Below, one piece after another: positions 26,443 through 34,964 of a stretch of 64,000 nucleotides of DNA. Both the position numbers and the translations under genes were made by a program. Source of the stretch: Streptomyces seoulensis (GTDB taxonomy: Bacteria > Actinomycetota > Actinomycetes > Streptomycetales > Streptomycetaceae). The stretch lies in the NCBI RefSeq assembly GCF_004328625.1, contig NZ_CP032229.1, positions 6,262,001-6,326,000 of the forward strand. Direction: 5' to 3'. The notes beneath the pieces were generated by a model. The model did not search any database and was not told the DNA's origin. It saw only the letters and a program-made list of their open reading frames with translations. How positions within the stretch are numbered: the first letter of the stretch is position 1; each line of letters starts with the position of its first letter.

Positions 26443-27699
26443 ATGCGCCGAACCGCCGTCGTGGGCAGCGGAGTCGCCGGACTCACCGCCGCCCATGTGC
26501 TGCGCCGGGCCCACCACGTCACCCTGTACGAGGCGGACGACCGCCTCGGCGGCCACGCCCACACGCACGACCTCATAGCCCCGGACGGCCGCATCCACCG
26601 GGTCGACTCCGGATTCATCGTGCACAACCGGCGCACCTACCCGAACCTGCTCCGCCTCTTCCGTGAACTCGGCGTCGCCACGCAGGAGTCGGAGATGAGC
26701 ATGTCGGTGCGGTGCGAGGGCTGCGGCCTGGAGTACGCCGGCGCGCGCGGCGCCCGCGGCCTGCTCGCCCAGCCCCGCAACCTGCTGCGCGGCTCCTACC
26801 TGCGCATGCTCGCCGAGGTGACCGCCTTCCACCGGGCCGCCCGCGCCCTGCTGGAGCACGGCGGCCACTCCACGATGACCCTGGGCGAGTTCATGGACCG
26901 GTCGGGCTTCTCCCCGTACTTCCGGGCCCACTTCATGACCCCGCTGGTCTCCTGCGTCTGGTCCTGCGACGCCGAGACCGCGCAGCACTACCCGGCCGCC
27001 TATCTCTTCCGGTTCCTCGACCACCACGGGATGCTCTCCGTCACCGGCTCACCCGTGTGGCGCACCGTGACCGGCGGCTCACGCAGCTATGTCGACCGGG
27101 TCGCCGCCGAGGTGCAGGACGTCCGCACCAGCACCCCGGTCCGCACCGTGCTGCGCCACGCCGACGGGGTCGACATCACCACGCGGGACGGCGTCACCGA
27201 GTCCTACGACCACGTCGTCGTCGCCGTCCACCCCGACCAGGCGCTCCGGCTGCTCGGTGACGCCTCCGCCGAGGAGAAGGAGGTGCTGGGCGCCTTCCGC
27301 TACTCCCGGAACACCACCCTGCTGCACACCGACGCCGCCCTGCTGCCCCGGGCCGCCGGCGCCCGCGCCTCCTGGAACTACCTCATGCCGAGTTGTTCGG
27401 CGGGCTCGGACCGGGTACGCGTCACCTACGACATGAACAGGCTCCAGCGTCTCGACGCCTCCCAGCGCTACCTCGTCACCCTCGGCGGCGAGGACCGCGT
27501 CGATCCCTCGCGCGTCCTCGCCCGGATGCGCTACGAACACCCCGTCTACACCCCCGAGTCGGTCGCGGCCCAGCAGCGGCTGCCCGCACTCGCCACCTCC
27601 GTCACCGCGTTCGCCGGCGCCTACCACGGCTGGGGGTTCCACGAGGACGGCTGCCGCAGCGGGGTCGCGGCCGCGAAGGCGCTGGGGGTGACCTGGTGA
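26443..27699 (+). CDS. FAD-dependent amine-oxidase-type oxidoreductase (Rv0449c-like)
   Basis: This 418-aa protein begins with a dinucleotide-binding motif (VVGSGVAGLTAA) followed by LYEADDRLGGHAHT, the usual flavin amine-oxidase start. Its neighbours are those of Rv0449c of M. tuberculosis. In related clusters, such flavoproteins act with a CFA-type methyltransferase to reduce a methylene lipid to a 10-methyl fatty acid or to make furan fatty acids. It is the first gene of a five-gene operon whose members all overlap by 4 bp. The ribosome site is AAGGGA. Confidence 0.9.
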   Translation: MRRTAVVGSGVAGLTAAHVLRRAHHVTLYEADDRLGGHAHTHDLIAPDGRIHRVDSGFIVHNRRTYPNLLRLFRELGVATQESEMSMSVRCEGCGLEYAGARGARGLLAQPRNLLRGSYLRMLAEVTAFHRAARALLEHGGHSTMTLGEFMDRSGFSPYFRAHFMTPLVSCVWSCDAETAQHYPAAYLFRFLDHHGMLSVTGSPVWRTVTGGSRSYVDRVAAEVQDVRTSTPVRTVLRHADGVDITTRDGVTESYDHVVVAVHPDQALRLLGDASAEEKEVLGAFRYSRNTTLLHTDAALLPRAAGARASWNYLMPSCSAGSDRVRVTYDMNRLQRLDASQRYLVTLGGEDRVDPSRVLARMRYEHPVYTPESVAAQQRLPALATSVTAFAGAYHGWGFHEDGCRSGVAAAKALGVTW

Positions 27700-28424
27700 G
27701 CACGGCCGCCCTGTATCCGTGCGTGGTCCGGCACACCCGCCGGGCCCCCGTCCACCACGCCCTGCGCCACCGCACCTACATGTGGCTCGTCGACACCGAC
27801 CACATACCCGAACTGCCGCTGCCGCTGCGCCCGTTGGCCCGCTTCCGGGCCCGCGACCACTTCACCGGCCGTGCCCCCTCGATCCGGGCCGCGCTCGACG
27901 GTTTCCTCGCCGAGCACGGCATCGACCTCGAAGGGGGCCGCGTCATGATGCTCACGCACGCGCGGGTCCTCGGTCACGTCTTCAACCCCCTCACCCTGTA
28001 CTGGTGCCACGACCCCGACGGCCGGCCCCGCTGCGTGGTGGCCGAGGTGCACAACACCTACGGCGGCCGCCACGCCTACCTGCTGCACACCGACCCGGCC
28101 GGCAGGGCGGACGTGGACAAGGAGTTCTACGTCTCGCCGTTCTATCCGGTGGACGGCCGCTACCACATGCGGCTCCCGCTGCCCGGCGACCGCCTCCAGC
28201 TCTCCCTGCGCCTGGACCGCCCCGGCAGCCCGCCCTTCACCGCGACCGTCCACGGCACCCGCCGCCCCGCCACGACGGGCGCGCTGCTGCGGCTCTCCCT
28301 GCGTCACCCCTGGTCGACCCTCGCGGTGTCGGCCGCCATCCGTTTCCACGGCATCCGCCTTTTCCTCAGGGGCCTGCCGGTGCAGCCGCGCCAGGTCCGC
28401 CACGACCCGGAGAACGCCACATGA
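27696..28424 (+). CDS. DUF1365 family protein (Rv0448c-like)
   Basis: This 242-aa protein starts at a GTG that overlaps the previous stop (GTGA). Family marks are YPCVVRHTRRAPVHHALRHR at the start, the HARVLGHVFNPLTLYWCHD block near residue 90 and the KEFYVSPFYPVDGRY block near residue 145. DUF1365 proteins occur almost always beside a flavin oxidoreductase and a cyclopropane-synthase-like methyltransferase, as here. The reaction is not known to me. Confidence 0.92.
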   Translation: MSTAALYPCVVRHTRRAPVHHALRHRTYMWLVDTDHIPELPLPLRPLARFRARDHFTGRAPSIRAALDGFLAEHGIDLEGGRVMMLTHARVLGHVFNPLTLYWCHDPDGRPRCVVAEVHNTYGGRHAYLLHTDPAGRADVDKEFYVSPFYPVDGRYHMRLPLPGDRLQLSLRLDRPGSPPFTATVHGTRRPATTGALLRLSLRHPWSTLAVSAAIRFHGIRLFLRGLPVQPRQVRHDPENAT

Positions 28425-29701
28425 CCACAGCCCACCCCCGCCCCACGACCAGGACCGCCGCGGCGGCGGTCCCGGCCCCGGTGGACGCCGGCCGCTGGCC
28501 CGACGTGGCCGCCGTGCCCAAGGCGTCCCGGCCGGTGCGTACCGTCGCCGCCGCCGTCGTACGGCACGCCCTGGGCCGGCTGCCGCTGTGGGTACGGTTC
28601 CCCGACGGCACCATCCTGGGCCAGGGCGGACCGCTCATAGAGGTGCGGGACCCGGACGCCTTCCACGCCCGCATCGGCACCACGGGCCTGATCGGCTTCG
28701 GCGAGTCGTACATGGCGGGGGAGTGGGACGCCCCCGACCTGGTCGGCGCGCTCACCGTGCTCGCCTCCCACGCCGCCGAACTCGTCCCCGCCCCGCTGCA
28801 ACGGCTGCGCCGCCTGTGGGCGCTGCGCCAGCCCGCCGCCCAACGGAACACCGCGACCGGCGCCCGCGACAACATCAGCCGCCACTACGACCTGTCCAAC
28901 GACCTCTTCGCGCTCTTCCTGGACGACACCCTCACCTACTCCTCCGCCGTCTTCCGCGGCTTCCCCGCCGAGCACGCCCTGCTTCCCGCCGCCCAGCACC
29001 GCAAGATCGACCGGCTGCTGGACCTCGCGGAGGTGGGCGAGGGCACCCGGCTGCTGGAGATCGGCACCGGCTGGGGCGAACTCGCGCTGCGCGCCGCCGC
29101 CCGGGGCGCCCACGTCACCTCGCTGACCCTCTCCCGCGAACAGCGCGACCTCGCCCGGCGCCGCGTCGCCGAGGCCGGCCTCGCCGACCGGGTCGCCATC
29201 GAACTGTGCGACTACCGCGAGGCCGAGGGCACCTACGACGCCATCGTCAGCGTGGAGATGATCGAGGCGGTCGGCGCCGAGTTCTGGCCCGTGTACTTCC
29301 GCACCCTCGACGAGCGCCTCGCCCCCGGCGGCCGCGTCGCCCTCCAGGCCATCACGATGCCGCACGACCGGATGCTCGCCTCCCGGGACACCCACACCTG
29401 GATCCAGAAGTACATCTTCCCCGGCGGCCTGCTGCCCTCCGTCGAGGCCGTCGACCAGACCGTGCGGGAGCACACCGGCCTCGCCGTCACCCGGCGCGAC
29501 GCCTTCGGCGCGCACTACGCCGAGACCCTCAGGCTGTGGCGCGAACGGTTCGCCGAGCGCGCCGAGGAGGTCGACGACCTCGGCTTCGACCACGTCTTCC
29601 GCCGCCTGTGGACCTTCTACCTCGCCTACTCCGAGGCCGGGTTCCGCTCCGGCTACCTCGATGTCCAGCAGTACCTGCTCACCAAGGAGCCCACTCGATG
29701 A
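28421..29701 (+). CDS. Cyclopropane-fatty-acid-synthase-type methyltransferase, first copy (UfaA1-like)
   Basis: This 426-aa protein is a SAM-dependent methyltransferase acting on phospholipid acyl chains. The SAM-binding motif is LEIGTGWGEL near residue 212, preceded by NISRHYDLSNDLFALFLDD, the lipid-site signature of CFA synthases. Mycobacterial UfaA1 (Rv0447c) sits in the same context. The start ATG overlaps the DUF1365 stop and its stop overlaps the next start. The product could be cyclopropane, 10-methyl or furan acids; the associated FAD enzyme favours the latter two. Confidence 0.93.
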   Translation: MTTAHPRPTTRTAAAAVPAPVDAGRWPDVAAVPKASRPVRTVAAAVVRHALGRLPLWVRFPDGTILGQGGPLIEVRDPDAFHARIGTTGLIGFGESYMAGEWDAPDLVGALTVLASHAAELVPAPLQRLRRLWALRQPAAQRNTATGARDNISRHYDLSNDLFALFLDDTLTYSSAVFRGFPAEHALLPAAQHRKIDRLLDLAEVGEGTRLLEIGTGWGELALRAAARGAHVTSLTLSREQRDLARRRVAEAGLADRVAIELCDYREAEGTYDAIVSVEMIEAVGAEFWPVYFRTLDERLAPGGRVALQAITMPHDRMLASRDTHTWIQKYIFPGGLLPSVEAVDQTVREHTGLAVTRRDAFGAHYAETLRLWRERFAERAEEVDDLGFDHVFRRLWTFYLAYSEAGFRSGYLDVQQYLLTKEPTR

Positions 29702-31011
29702 CCGACCTCCGCACCCCCGTCCGCACCGGCGCCGCGCACCGGCTGGCCGCGCTCGTCGAAGACGCGCTCGGGGTCCCGCTGCCGGTCCGGCTGCGCGCGT
29801 GGGACGGCAGCGAGACCGGCCCGTCGGGCACCCCCGTCGTCGTACTGCGCTCCCGCCGGGCGCTGCGCCGGCTGCTCTGGCAGCCCGGTGAACTCGGCCT
29901 CGCCCAGGCGTACATCACCGGCGAGCTGGACGTGGAGGGCGACCTCGCCGAGGGGCTGCGCACCGTCTGGGCCGCCGGCCGCGAACGCGGCGCCCACGCA
30001 CCGCGCCTGACCCTGGCCGACCGGGCCCGCGCGGTCGGGGAGGCCGCACGGCTCGGCGCGATCGGCCCCCGCCCGCCGGTGCCCGCCTCCCAGGCCCGGC
30101 TGCGCGGCGGCCGGCACACCAAGGCCCGCGACCGGGCCGCGATCAGCCACCACTACGACCTCTCCAACGACTTCTACCGCCTCCTCCTCGACGACACCAT
30201 GGCCTACTCCTGCGGCTACTGGACCGCCGAGGCCGGCGAGAACGCCGATCCCGCCGACGCCCAGCGGGCCAAGCTCGAGCTGATCTGCCGCAAGCTCGGC
30301 CTCACCGCCGGCTCCCGGCTGCTGGACATCGGCTGCGGCTGGGGCTCGCTCACGCTGTACGCCGCCGAACAGCACAAGGTCGAGGTCACCGCCGTCACCT
30401 TGGCCCGCGAGCAGGCCGCGCACGTCCGTGAGCAGGTCCGTGAACGCGGCCTGGAGGACCGGGTGGAGGTGGTCTGCCAGGACTACCGCGACATCAGCGG
30501 CTCCGGCTACGACGCGGTGTCCACCATCGAGATGGGCGAGCACGTCGGCGACGACGAGTACCCCGCCTTCGCCGCCGCCCTGCACCGCATGGTCCGCCCC
30601 GGCGGCCGGGTGATGGTCCAGCAGATGTCCCGGGGCGCCAACGCGCCCGGCGGCGGCGCGTTCATCGAGGCGTACATCGCGCCCGACATGCACATGCGGC
30701 CCCTCGGCGACACCGTCAACCTCCTGGAGGCGGCCGGTCTGGAGGTGCGGTCCACGGAGTCGATGCGCGAGCACTACGTACGCACCGTCGCCGCCTGGCA
30801 CGAGACCCTGGAGCGCCGCTGGGACGACGTCGTCGCCCTGGTCGGCACCGAGACCGCCCGCGTGTGGCGGCTGTACCTGGTCGGCGGGGCGCTCGCCTTC
30901 GAGGAGGGCCGGATGGGCGTCGACCAGATCCTCTCCGTGCGCAGGGACGGCGCGGGCGGCAGCGGGCTGGACCTCTCCGAGGCCGCCGACTGGTACCGGG
31001 ACCTGGTGTGA
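29698..31011 (+). CDS. Cyclopropane-fatty-acid-synthase-type methyltransferase, second copy
   Basis: This 437-aa protein is a second methyltransferase, only moderately similar to the one before it: the lipid signature is AISHHYDLSNDFYRLLLDD and the SAM motif LDIGCGWGSL, the latter closer to classical CFA synthases. M. tuberculosis has only one such gene in the corresponding operon, so this is an extra activity. The two might work on different bonds or successive steps. Both overlaps (4 bp) show strict co-translation. Confidence 0.93.
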   Translation: MTDLRTPVRTGAAHRLAALVEDALGVPLPVRLRAWDGSETGPSGTPVVVLRSRRALRRLLWQPGELGLAQAYITGELDVEGDLAEGLRTVWAAGRERGAHAPRLTLADRARAVGEAARLGAIGPRPPVPASQARLRGGRHTKARDRAAISHHYDLSNDFYRLLLDDTMAYSCGYWTAEAGENADPADAQRAKLELICRKLGLTAGSRLLDIGCGWGSLTLYAAEQHKVEVTAVTLAREQAAHVREQVRERGLEDRVEVVCQDYRDISGSGYDAVSTIEMGEHVGDDEYPAFAAALHRMVRPGGRVMVQQMSRGANAPGGGAFIEAYIAPDMHMRPLGDTVNLLEAAGLEVRSTESMREHYVRTVAAWHETLERRWDDVVALVGTETARVWRLYLVGGALAFEEGRMGVDQILSVRRDGAGGSGLDLSEAADWYRDLV

Positions 31012-31811
31012 GCGGCTTCGCCTGGGGCGCCTTCGCCGCCAACCTCGGCTGGGCGGCGCTCACCGCGCTCGGCGTCATGGTGATCACCTTCGCCGTCGCC
31101 GTGCGCAAGGGCATGCACCGGATCGTGGACATCGCCTGGGGCGCCGCGTTCGCCGCGGTCGCCCTGGCCACGTTCGGCGCGTCGGCGGGCGAGGGAGACC
31201 TCGCCCGCCGGGCCCTCGTCACCGCCCTCACCGTCGTCTGGGGTCTCCGGCTCGCCGTCCACATCGGGCGGCGCGGCCGGGGCCACGGCGAGGACCCGCG
31301 CTACGAGGACATGCTCGGCAAGGCGTCCGGCAACCGGAACCTGTACGCCTTCCGCATGATCTACCTGCTCCAGGGCGCCCTGGTCTGGCTGGTCTCGCTG
31401 CCGGTCCAGGCCGCCCAGTACGCGGGCGGACCCGTCTCGGTGCTCGCCTGGCTGGGGACGGCCCTGTGGGCGGTCGGCATCTTCTTCGAGGCCGTCGGCG
31501 ACGCCCAGAAGGCCCGCTTCAAGGCGGACCCGGCCAACAAGGGCCGCATCATGGACCGGGGCCTGTGGCGCTACACCCGGCACCCCAACTACTTCGGCGA
31601 CTTCTGCGTCTGGTGGGGCCTGTTCCTCATCGCCTGCGACGGCGGAGCCGCACCCGCCCTCGTCTCCTTCGTCTCGCCGCTGGTGATGAGCTATCTGCTG
31701 ATCAACGGCAGCGGCAAGCGGCTGCTGGAGCGCCGGATGTCCGGCCGCCCCGGCTGGGCGGAGTACGCCTCCCGCACCAGCGGCTTCTTCCCGCTGCCCC
31801 CGCGCGGCTGA
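31008..31811 (+). CDS. DUF1295 membrane protein (Rv0446c-like)
   Basis: This 267-aa protein has six or seven membrane segments and the C-terminal motif of the steroid-reductase/isoprenylcysteine-methyltransferase-like superfamily, RYTRHPNYFGDFCVWWG, followed by ERRMSGRPGWAEYASRTSGFFP. It starts at a GTG overlapping the methyltransferase stop and ends the operon at a strong terminator. A reductase acting on membrane lipids is a reasonable guess. Confidence 0.92.
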   Translation: MSGFAWGAFAANLGWAALTALGVMVITFAVAVRKGMHRIVDIAWGAAFAAVALATFGASAGEGDLARRALVTALTVVWGLRLAVHIGRRGRGHGEDPRYEDMLGKASGNRNLYAFRMIYLLQGALVWLVSLPVQAAQYAGGPVSVLAWLGTALWAVGIFFEAVGDAQKARFKADPANKGRIMDRGLWRYTRHPNYFGDFCVWWGLFLIACDGGAAPALVSFVSPLVMSYLLINGSGKRLLERRMSGRPGWAEYASRTSGFFPLPPRG

Positions 31812-31826
31812 CGCCGGACCACGAAA

Positions 31827-31860
31827 GGAGGGGAGCCCCGGACCACCGGGGCTCCCCTCC
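31827..31860. terminator. Bidirectional terminator
   Basis: A perfect 15-bp inverted repeat (31827-31841 with 31846-31860) with a 4-nt loop lies between the converging fatty-acid operon and the rskA gene. Confidence 0.85.
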
Positions 31861-31876
31861 TCTCGTGTCACTCCGC

Positions 31877-32620
31877 CTACGACGGCATGCTCAGCACCGT
31901 CACAGGGGCGCTGGTCGGCCTGGCCGAGCCGCCCGCCGGCTCCACCGTCACCCCGACCCCCGAGGCACCGTCCACCGTGCCCTTCATCAGCACCGACTGG
32001 CTCGCGCGTGCCGGGTCCATCAGGCCGGCGTCGCGCATCGTGCCGCCGTCGTCGAACCAGAGCTGGTACACCTTGCCCTTGGGCGGCTCGGGCATCCTCG
32101 ACGACACGAACACCGCCCGGTCCCGCTGAGCGGAGACCACCACCGTGCCGGTACCGCCCGCCACTCTCACCGTGCGGGACTTGGCGTCCGGCGCGGCCAG
32201 CACCCCGGCCAGGTCGGACGCCTGTCGCTCGGCCTGCGCCGCCCGCTGCTGGGCGTCCTGCGCGCGCTCCCACTGCCACGCCGCCGTACCGCCGAACACG
32301 GCGGCCGCCGCGACGCACGCGGCCAGCGCCCAGCGGGCCGGGGCCGTGCCCCTGCTGCGGCGCACCCGCTCCACCGGGGTGGTGCCGGGCGTCAGCTGGC
32401 GCACCGAGCCGACGCGGTGCAGCACCTCCTCCCGCATCGCCGGGCGCACCGGCACGGACGCGGCCAGCGCCAGCCGGGCCGCGGCCGCCTCGAACTCCGC
32501 CACCTCGCGGGCGCAGGACGGGCAGCCGGAGAGGTGACGCTCGAAGTCGGCACGCTCGTCGTCGGGCAGCGCGTGCAGCGCGTAGGCACCCGTCAGCGTG
32601 TGCGGATCGGTCATGGTCAC
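31877..32620 (-). CDS. rskA: Anti-sigma-K factor RskA
   Basis: This 247-aa membrane protein has a cytoplasmic zinc anti-sigma domain with HLSGCPSC (His29, Cys33, Cys36), one membrane span near residues 93-113 (WALAACVAAAAVFGGTAAW) and an extracytoplasmic RskA domain (about 120-247, with VYQLWFDDGGTMRDAGLM). RskA holds SigK inactive until it is cut by regulated proteolysis. The GTG at 32620 overlaps the sigK stop; an ATG two codons later is equally possible. The topology is the standard one for the family. Confidence 0.95.
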   Translation of the reverse strand: MTMTDPHTLTGAYALHALPDDERADFERHLSGCPSCAREVAEFEAAAARLALAASVPVRPAMREEVLHRVGSVRQLTPGTTPVERVRRSRGTAPARWALAACVAAAAVFGGTAAWQWERAQDAQQRAAQAERQASDLAGVLAAPDAKSRTVRVAGGTGTVVVSAQRDRAVFVSSRMPEPPKGKVYQLWFDDGGTMRDAGLMDPARASQSVLMKGTVDGASGVGVTVEPAGGSARPTSAPVTVLSMPS

Positions 32621-33201
32621 GCGGTCACCCCCAGGCAGTCGCGCAGCCGGATGAGGCCGTCGCGCAGTCGAGTCTTGACGGTGCCGAGCGGCAGGGCGAG
32701 CGCCTCCGCGACTTCCCGGTAGGTCAGCCCCCGGTAGTAGGCGAGCGTCACCGACTGCCGCTGGAGGTCGGTCAGCGTGCGCAGACAGCGCCGCACCTGC
32801 TCCTGCTCCAGCCGGGACTCCACCTGTTCGGTCACCTCGTCGTACTCCGGCGTACGGTCCAGCAGCGCCGCCTTGGTGTCACGGGCGGCGGCCGCCTCCA
32901 CCGAGCGGACGCGGTCCACCGCGCGCCGGTGCGCGAGCGTCAGAATCCAGTTGATCGCGGTACCCCGGTCGGCCCGGTAGCGCGGAGCGGTGCGCCAGAC
33001 CTCCACCAGGACGTCCTGGGCCACCTCCTCCGACTGGGCGACGTCGCGCAGCACCGCCCGGACGACCCCGAGCACCGGACCGGCCACGGTGTCGTAGACC
33101 GAGGCGAACGCCTCCTGATCACCGAGGGCCACCTCGTGCAGCAACTGCTGCAAGTCCGGTTCCGCTGCCGGGTTCCTGCCGATGTAGACGGCTTCCTTCA
33201 C
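32617..33201 (-). CDS. sigK: ECF sigma factor SigK
   Basis: This 194-aa ECF sigma factor has region 2 (about residues 25-95, with SEEVAQDVLVEVWRTAPRY) and region 4 (about 130-185, with LAYYRGLTYREVAEALALPLGTVKTRLRDGL). I chose the GTG at 33201 because GGAGAGGA lies 7-8 bp upstream; an in-frame ATG at 33243 has no ribosome site. The gene is followed directly by rskA, as in mycobacteria. Its own promoter carries the same boxes as two other sites in the window, which implies autoregulation. Confidence 0.95.
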   Translation of the reverse strand: MKEAVYIGRNPAAEPDLQQLLHEVALGDQEAFASVYDTVAGPVLGVVRAVLRDVAQSEEVAQDVLVEVWRTAPRYRADRGTAINWILTLAHRRAVDRVRSVEAAAARDTKAALLDRTPEYDEVTEQVESRLEQEQVRRCLRTLTDLQRQSVTLAYYRGLTYREVAEALALPLGTVKTRLRDGLIRLRDCLGVTA

Positions 33202-33268
33202 AACTGTCCTCTCCAACGTTGCGCCGGGACGGGGCTCCCGCATGGTGTCGTGGGAGCCGTCCCCGCGT

Positions 33269-33297
33269 AATCCGGGGCCACGGCGGCCGCGGATTGG
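33269..33297 (-). promoter_or_regulatory. Predicted autoregulated SigK promoter
   Basis: On the minus strand: GTGA, CCAATCC (33297-33291), 15-bp spacer, CCGGATT (33275-33269). A start of transcription about 7 bp further on would leave about 60 nt before the chosen GTG start. The boxes resemble the mycobacterial SigK pattern CCATCC-N17-CCGAAT. Confidence 0.75.
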
Positions 33298-33331
33298 TCA
33301 CCCGGACGAACAACGACGCCAGCTACCGGTA

Positions 33332-33682
33332 TCAGACCAGCCCGGTGACGGTCACGGTGACCTTCGGCGCCTCCTGACCGGGCAGCAGCCCGGCCAGCCG
33401 TACCTGCACGGCCCGCACGACGTCACGGGCCACGTCCAGCGTGCGGACCTGCCCGCGCGCCACGACATGGATCTCCACCCGCCACGGCCCGGCCTCGTCC
33501 GGGCGGCTCAGCCGCACCCCGGAGGGCACCGCCCGGCCGCCGTTCGCCGCGCCCGCGCCGCGCGGCAGCGCCGAGCGCAGCCGCCCGCCGAGGCCCGGCC
33601 GCAGGAACGCCACCCCCGGCACCGACCCGACGGCCGAGGCGATCTCCTCGGTGAGCGTGGTGCGCAGCGCGCGGTCAGTCAT
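33332..33682 (-). CDS. Small Asp23/Gls24-related protein
   Basis: This 116-aa protein starts at an ATG that overlaps the end of the larger Asp23-type gene by 8 bp. The C-terminal half (WRVEIHVVARGQVRTLDVARDVVRAVQ) follows the strand-helix pattern of the Asp23/Gls24 domain, preceded by a basic loop (RSALPRGAGAANGGRAV). It is the third gene of the leftward sigma operon. A role in envelope stress is inferred from family and position. Confidence 0.8.
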   Translation of the reverse strand: MTDRALRTTLTEEIASAVGSVPGVAFLRPGLGGRLRSALPRGAGAANGGRAVPSGVRLSRPDEAGPWRVEIHVVARGQVRTLDVARDVVRAVQVRLAGLLPGQEAPKVTVTVTGLV

Positions 33683-34301
33683 CGCCCGGCCCTTCCTCGA
33701 ATCCGGCCGGATCGTCCACCAGGTCGACGATCCGGATGTCCACCGACGCGGGCCGCAGCCCCAGCCGCAGCCGGGCCGCACCGGCCACCCGGTGCCGCAC
33801 CTCCTCGGCCACCTCCTCCAGCGGCACGCCCAGCGGGGCGTGCACCTCCAGGCGTACCGTCACCTCGCCCCGGCCCGCGTCCGGCGGGGTGACCCGGCAG
33901 GAACCCGCGCGGACCCCGGCGACCGTCTCGGCGGCGGCCCGCAGGGTGCGCGCGGCGACCGCCTCCATCACCCACAGATCCTCGTCGTCGTCCCCGAGCG
34001 GCACCGGGCGGCCGGGCCGCAGCTCCATCCGGACCACGTCCATCACGCGCCGGGTCAGCGCCGAGGGGTCGTAGCCGGCCTCCGCCGGATCGGTCTCCTC
34101 GCGCAGCTCCCGTACGGTCGACTCCAGCAGCGTCAGTTCCCGTACCGCGTCCTTGCAGTACGGGCAGGTGGCCCGGTGCGGGTCGGGGTCGGCCTGCTCC
34201 CAGCCGTCCCAGACCCCGGACAGCAGCCGCCCGCAGGCGAGGCGCTCGTCGTCGCCGTCGGGCCCGGTGTACCGGTCGGGCGGGTCGGTGTGCGTGGTCA
34301 T
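33675..34301 (-). CDS. Zinc anti-sigma-motif protein fused to an Asp23/Gls24-type domain
   Basis: This 208-aa protein starts at an ATG overlapping the ECF sigma stop. The N-terminal ~60 residues hold HRATCPYC (His42, Cys46, Cys49), the HX3CX2C zinc anti-sigma motif, with Cys23 as a possible fourth ligand. The C-terminal ~120 residues are Asp23/Gls24-like (GEVTVRLEVHAPLGVPLEEVAEEVR). There is no membrane span. Translational coupling to a sigma gene plus this motif suggests it binds and controls that sigma factor; automated annotation would probably call it only Asp23. Confidence 0.85.
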   Translation of the reverse strand: MTTHTDPPDRYTGPDGDDERLACGRLLSGVWDGWEQADPDPHRATCPYCKDAVRELTLLESTVRELREETDPAEAGYDPSALTRRVMDVVRMELRPGRPVPLGDDDEDLWVMEAVAARTLRAAAETVAGVRAGSCRVTPPDAGRGEVTVRLEVHAPLGVPLEEVAEEVRHRVAGAARLRLGLRPASVDIRIVDLVDDPAGFEEGPGDD

Positions 34302-34909
34302 CGCCAGGCCCCCAGTGCTCGTGTCAGACAGCGTCGTGCGCGGAAGACGCGGGCGCGCACCGCCTCCTGGCTGATGCCGACCGTATCCGCGATGAACTCG
34401 TAGGAATGTCCGTCCAGTTCGCGCAGCACCCAGCAGGCCCGCTGCTCCGCCGAAAGGTCGTCCAGCGCCCGGCGCATCCCGCGCACCGCGTCCCGCGCCT
34501 CGGTGACCCGCTCGGGGGAGTCGTGCTCCGGTGCCGCGAACTCCCCGGCCGCCTCCAGCGACGTCACCGGCCGGCGGGCCCTCAGGACGTTCAGGCAGCG
34601 GTTGGTGACGATGCGGTACATCCAGGTGCCGAAGGACGACTGGCGCCGGAACTCCGGCAGCCGGCGCCAGGCGCTGATGAAGGCGTCCTGCACCGCGTCC
34701 TCCGCCTCGGCGCTGTCGCCCAGCAGCCGGGTGGCGAGGCCGACCAGCGCCGGGGCGTGCTCGCGCACCAGCACGGCGAACGCCTCCTCGTCGCCCTCGG
34801 CCGCGCGCACGGACAGCAGGCCGTCGTCCGGGGGCGCCGGTCGTGGCGGACTGTCGTCGGGCGCGCGTTCCGCTTCCGGATACGCGAACTGTCTGCGGAC
34901 CCCCGGCAC
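34298..34909 (-). CDS. ECF sigma factor of the Asp23 locus
   Basis: This 203-aa sigma-70 family protein starts at a GTG with GGAGAGGAG 6-7 bp upstream. Region 2 lies at about residues 45-110 (AEDAVQDAFISAWRRLPEF, GTWMYRIVTNRCLN) and region 4 at about 140-195 (CWVLRELDGHSYEFIADTVGISQEAVRARVFRAR). It heads a three-gene operon with two Asp23-type genes and lies divergent to a second Asp23 operon. A GGAAT-N18-CGTC sequence upstream may be its own target promoter. Confidence 0.92.
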   Translation of the reverse strand: MPGVRRQFAYPEAERAPDDSPPRPAPPDDGLLSVRAAEGDEEAFAVLVREHAPALVGLATRLLGDSAEAEDAVQDAFISAWRRLPEFRRQSSFGTWMYRIVTNRCLNVLRARRPVTSLEAAGEFAAPEHDSPERVTEARDAVRGMRRALDDLSAEQRACWVLRELDGHSYEFIADTVGISQEAVRARVFRARRCLTRALGAWR

Positions 34910-34964
34910 CGGGCGGCTCCTCTCCGTCGTCCTGCCCCCTTCGACACCTCGGAGGGGGCTGTGT

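Noticed and set aside
33202..33243. ATG at 33243 as the sigK start
   Set aside because: It has no ribosome site, while the GTG at 33201 has GGAGAGGA at the right distance. A leader of about 20 nt cannot be wholly excluded.
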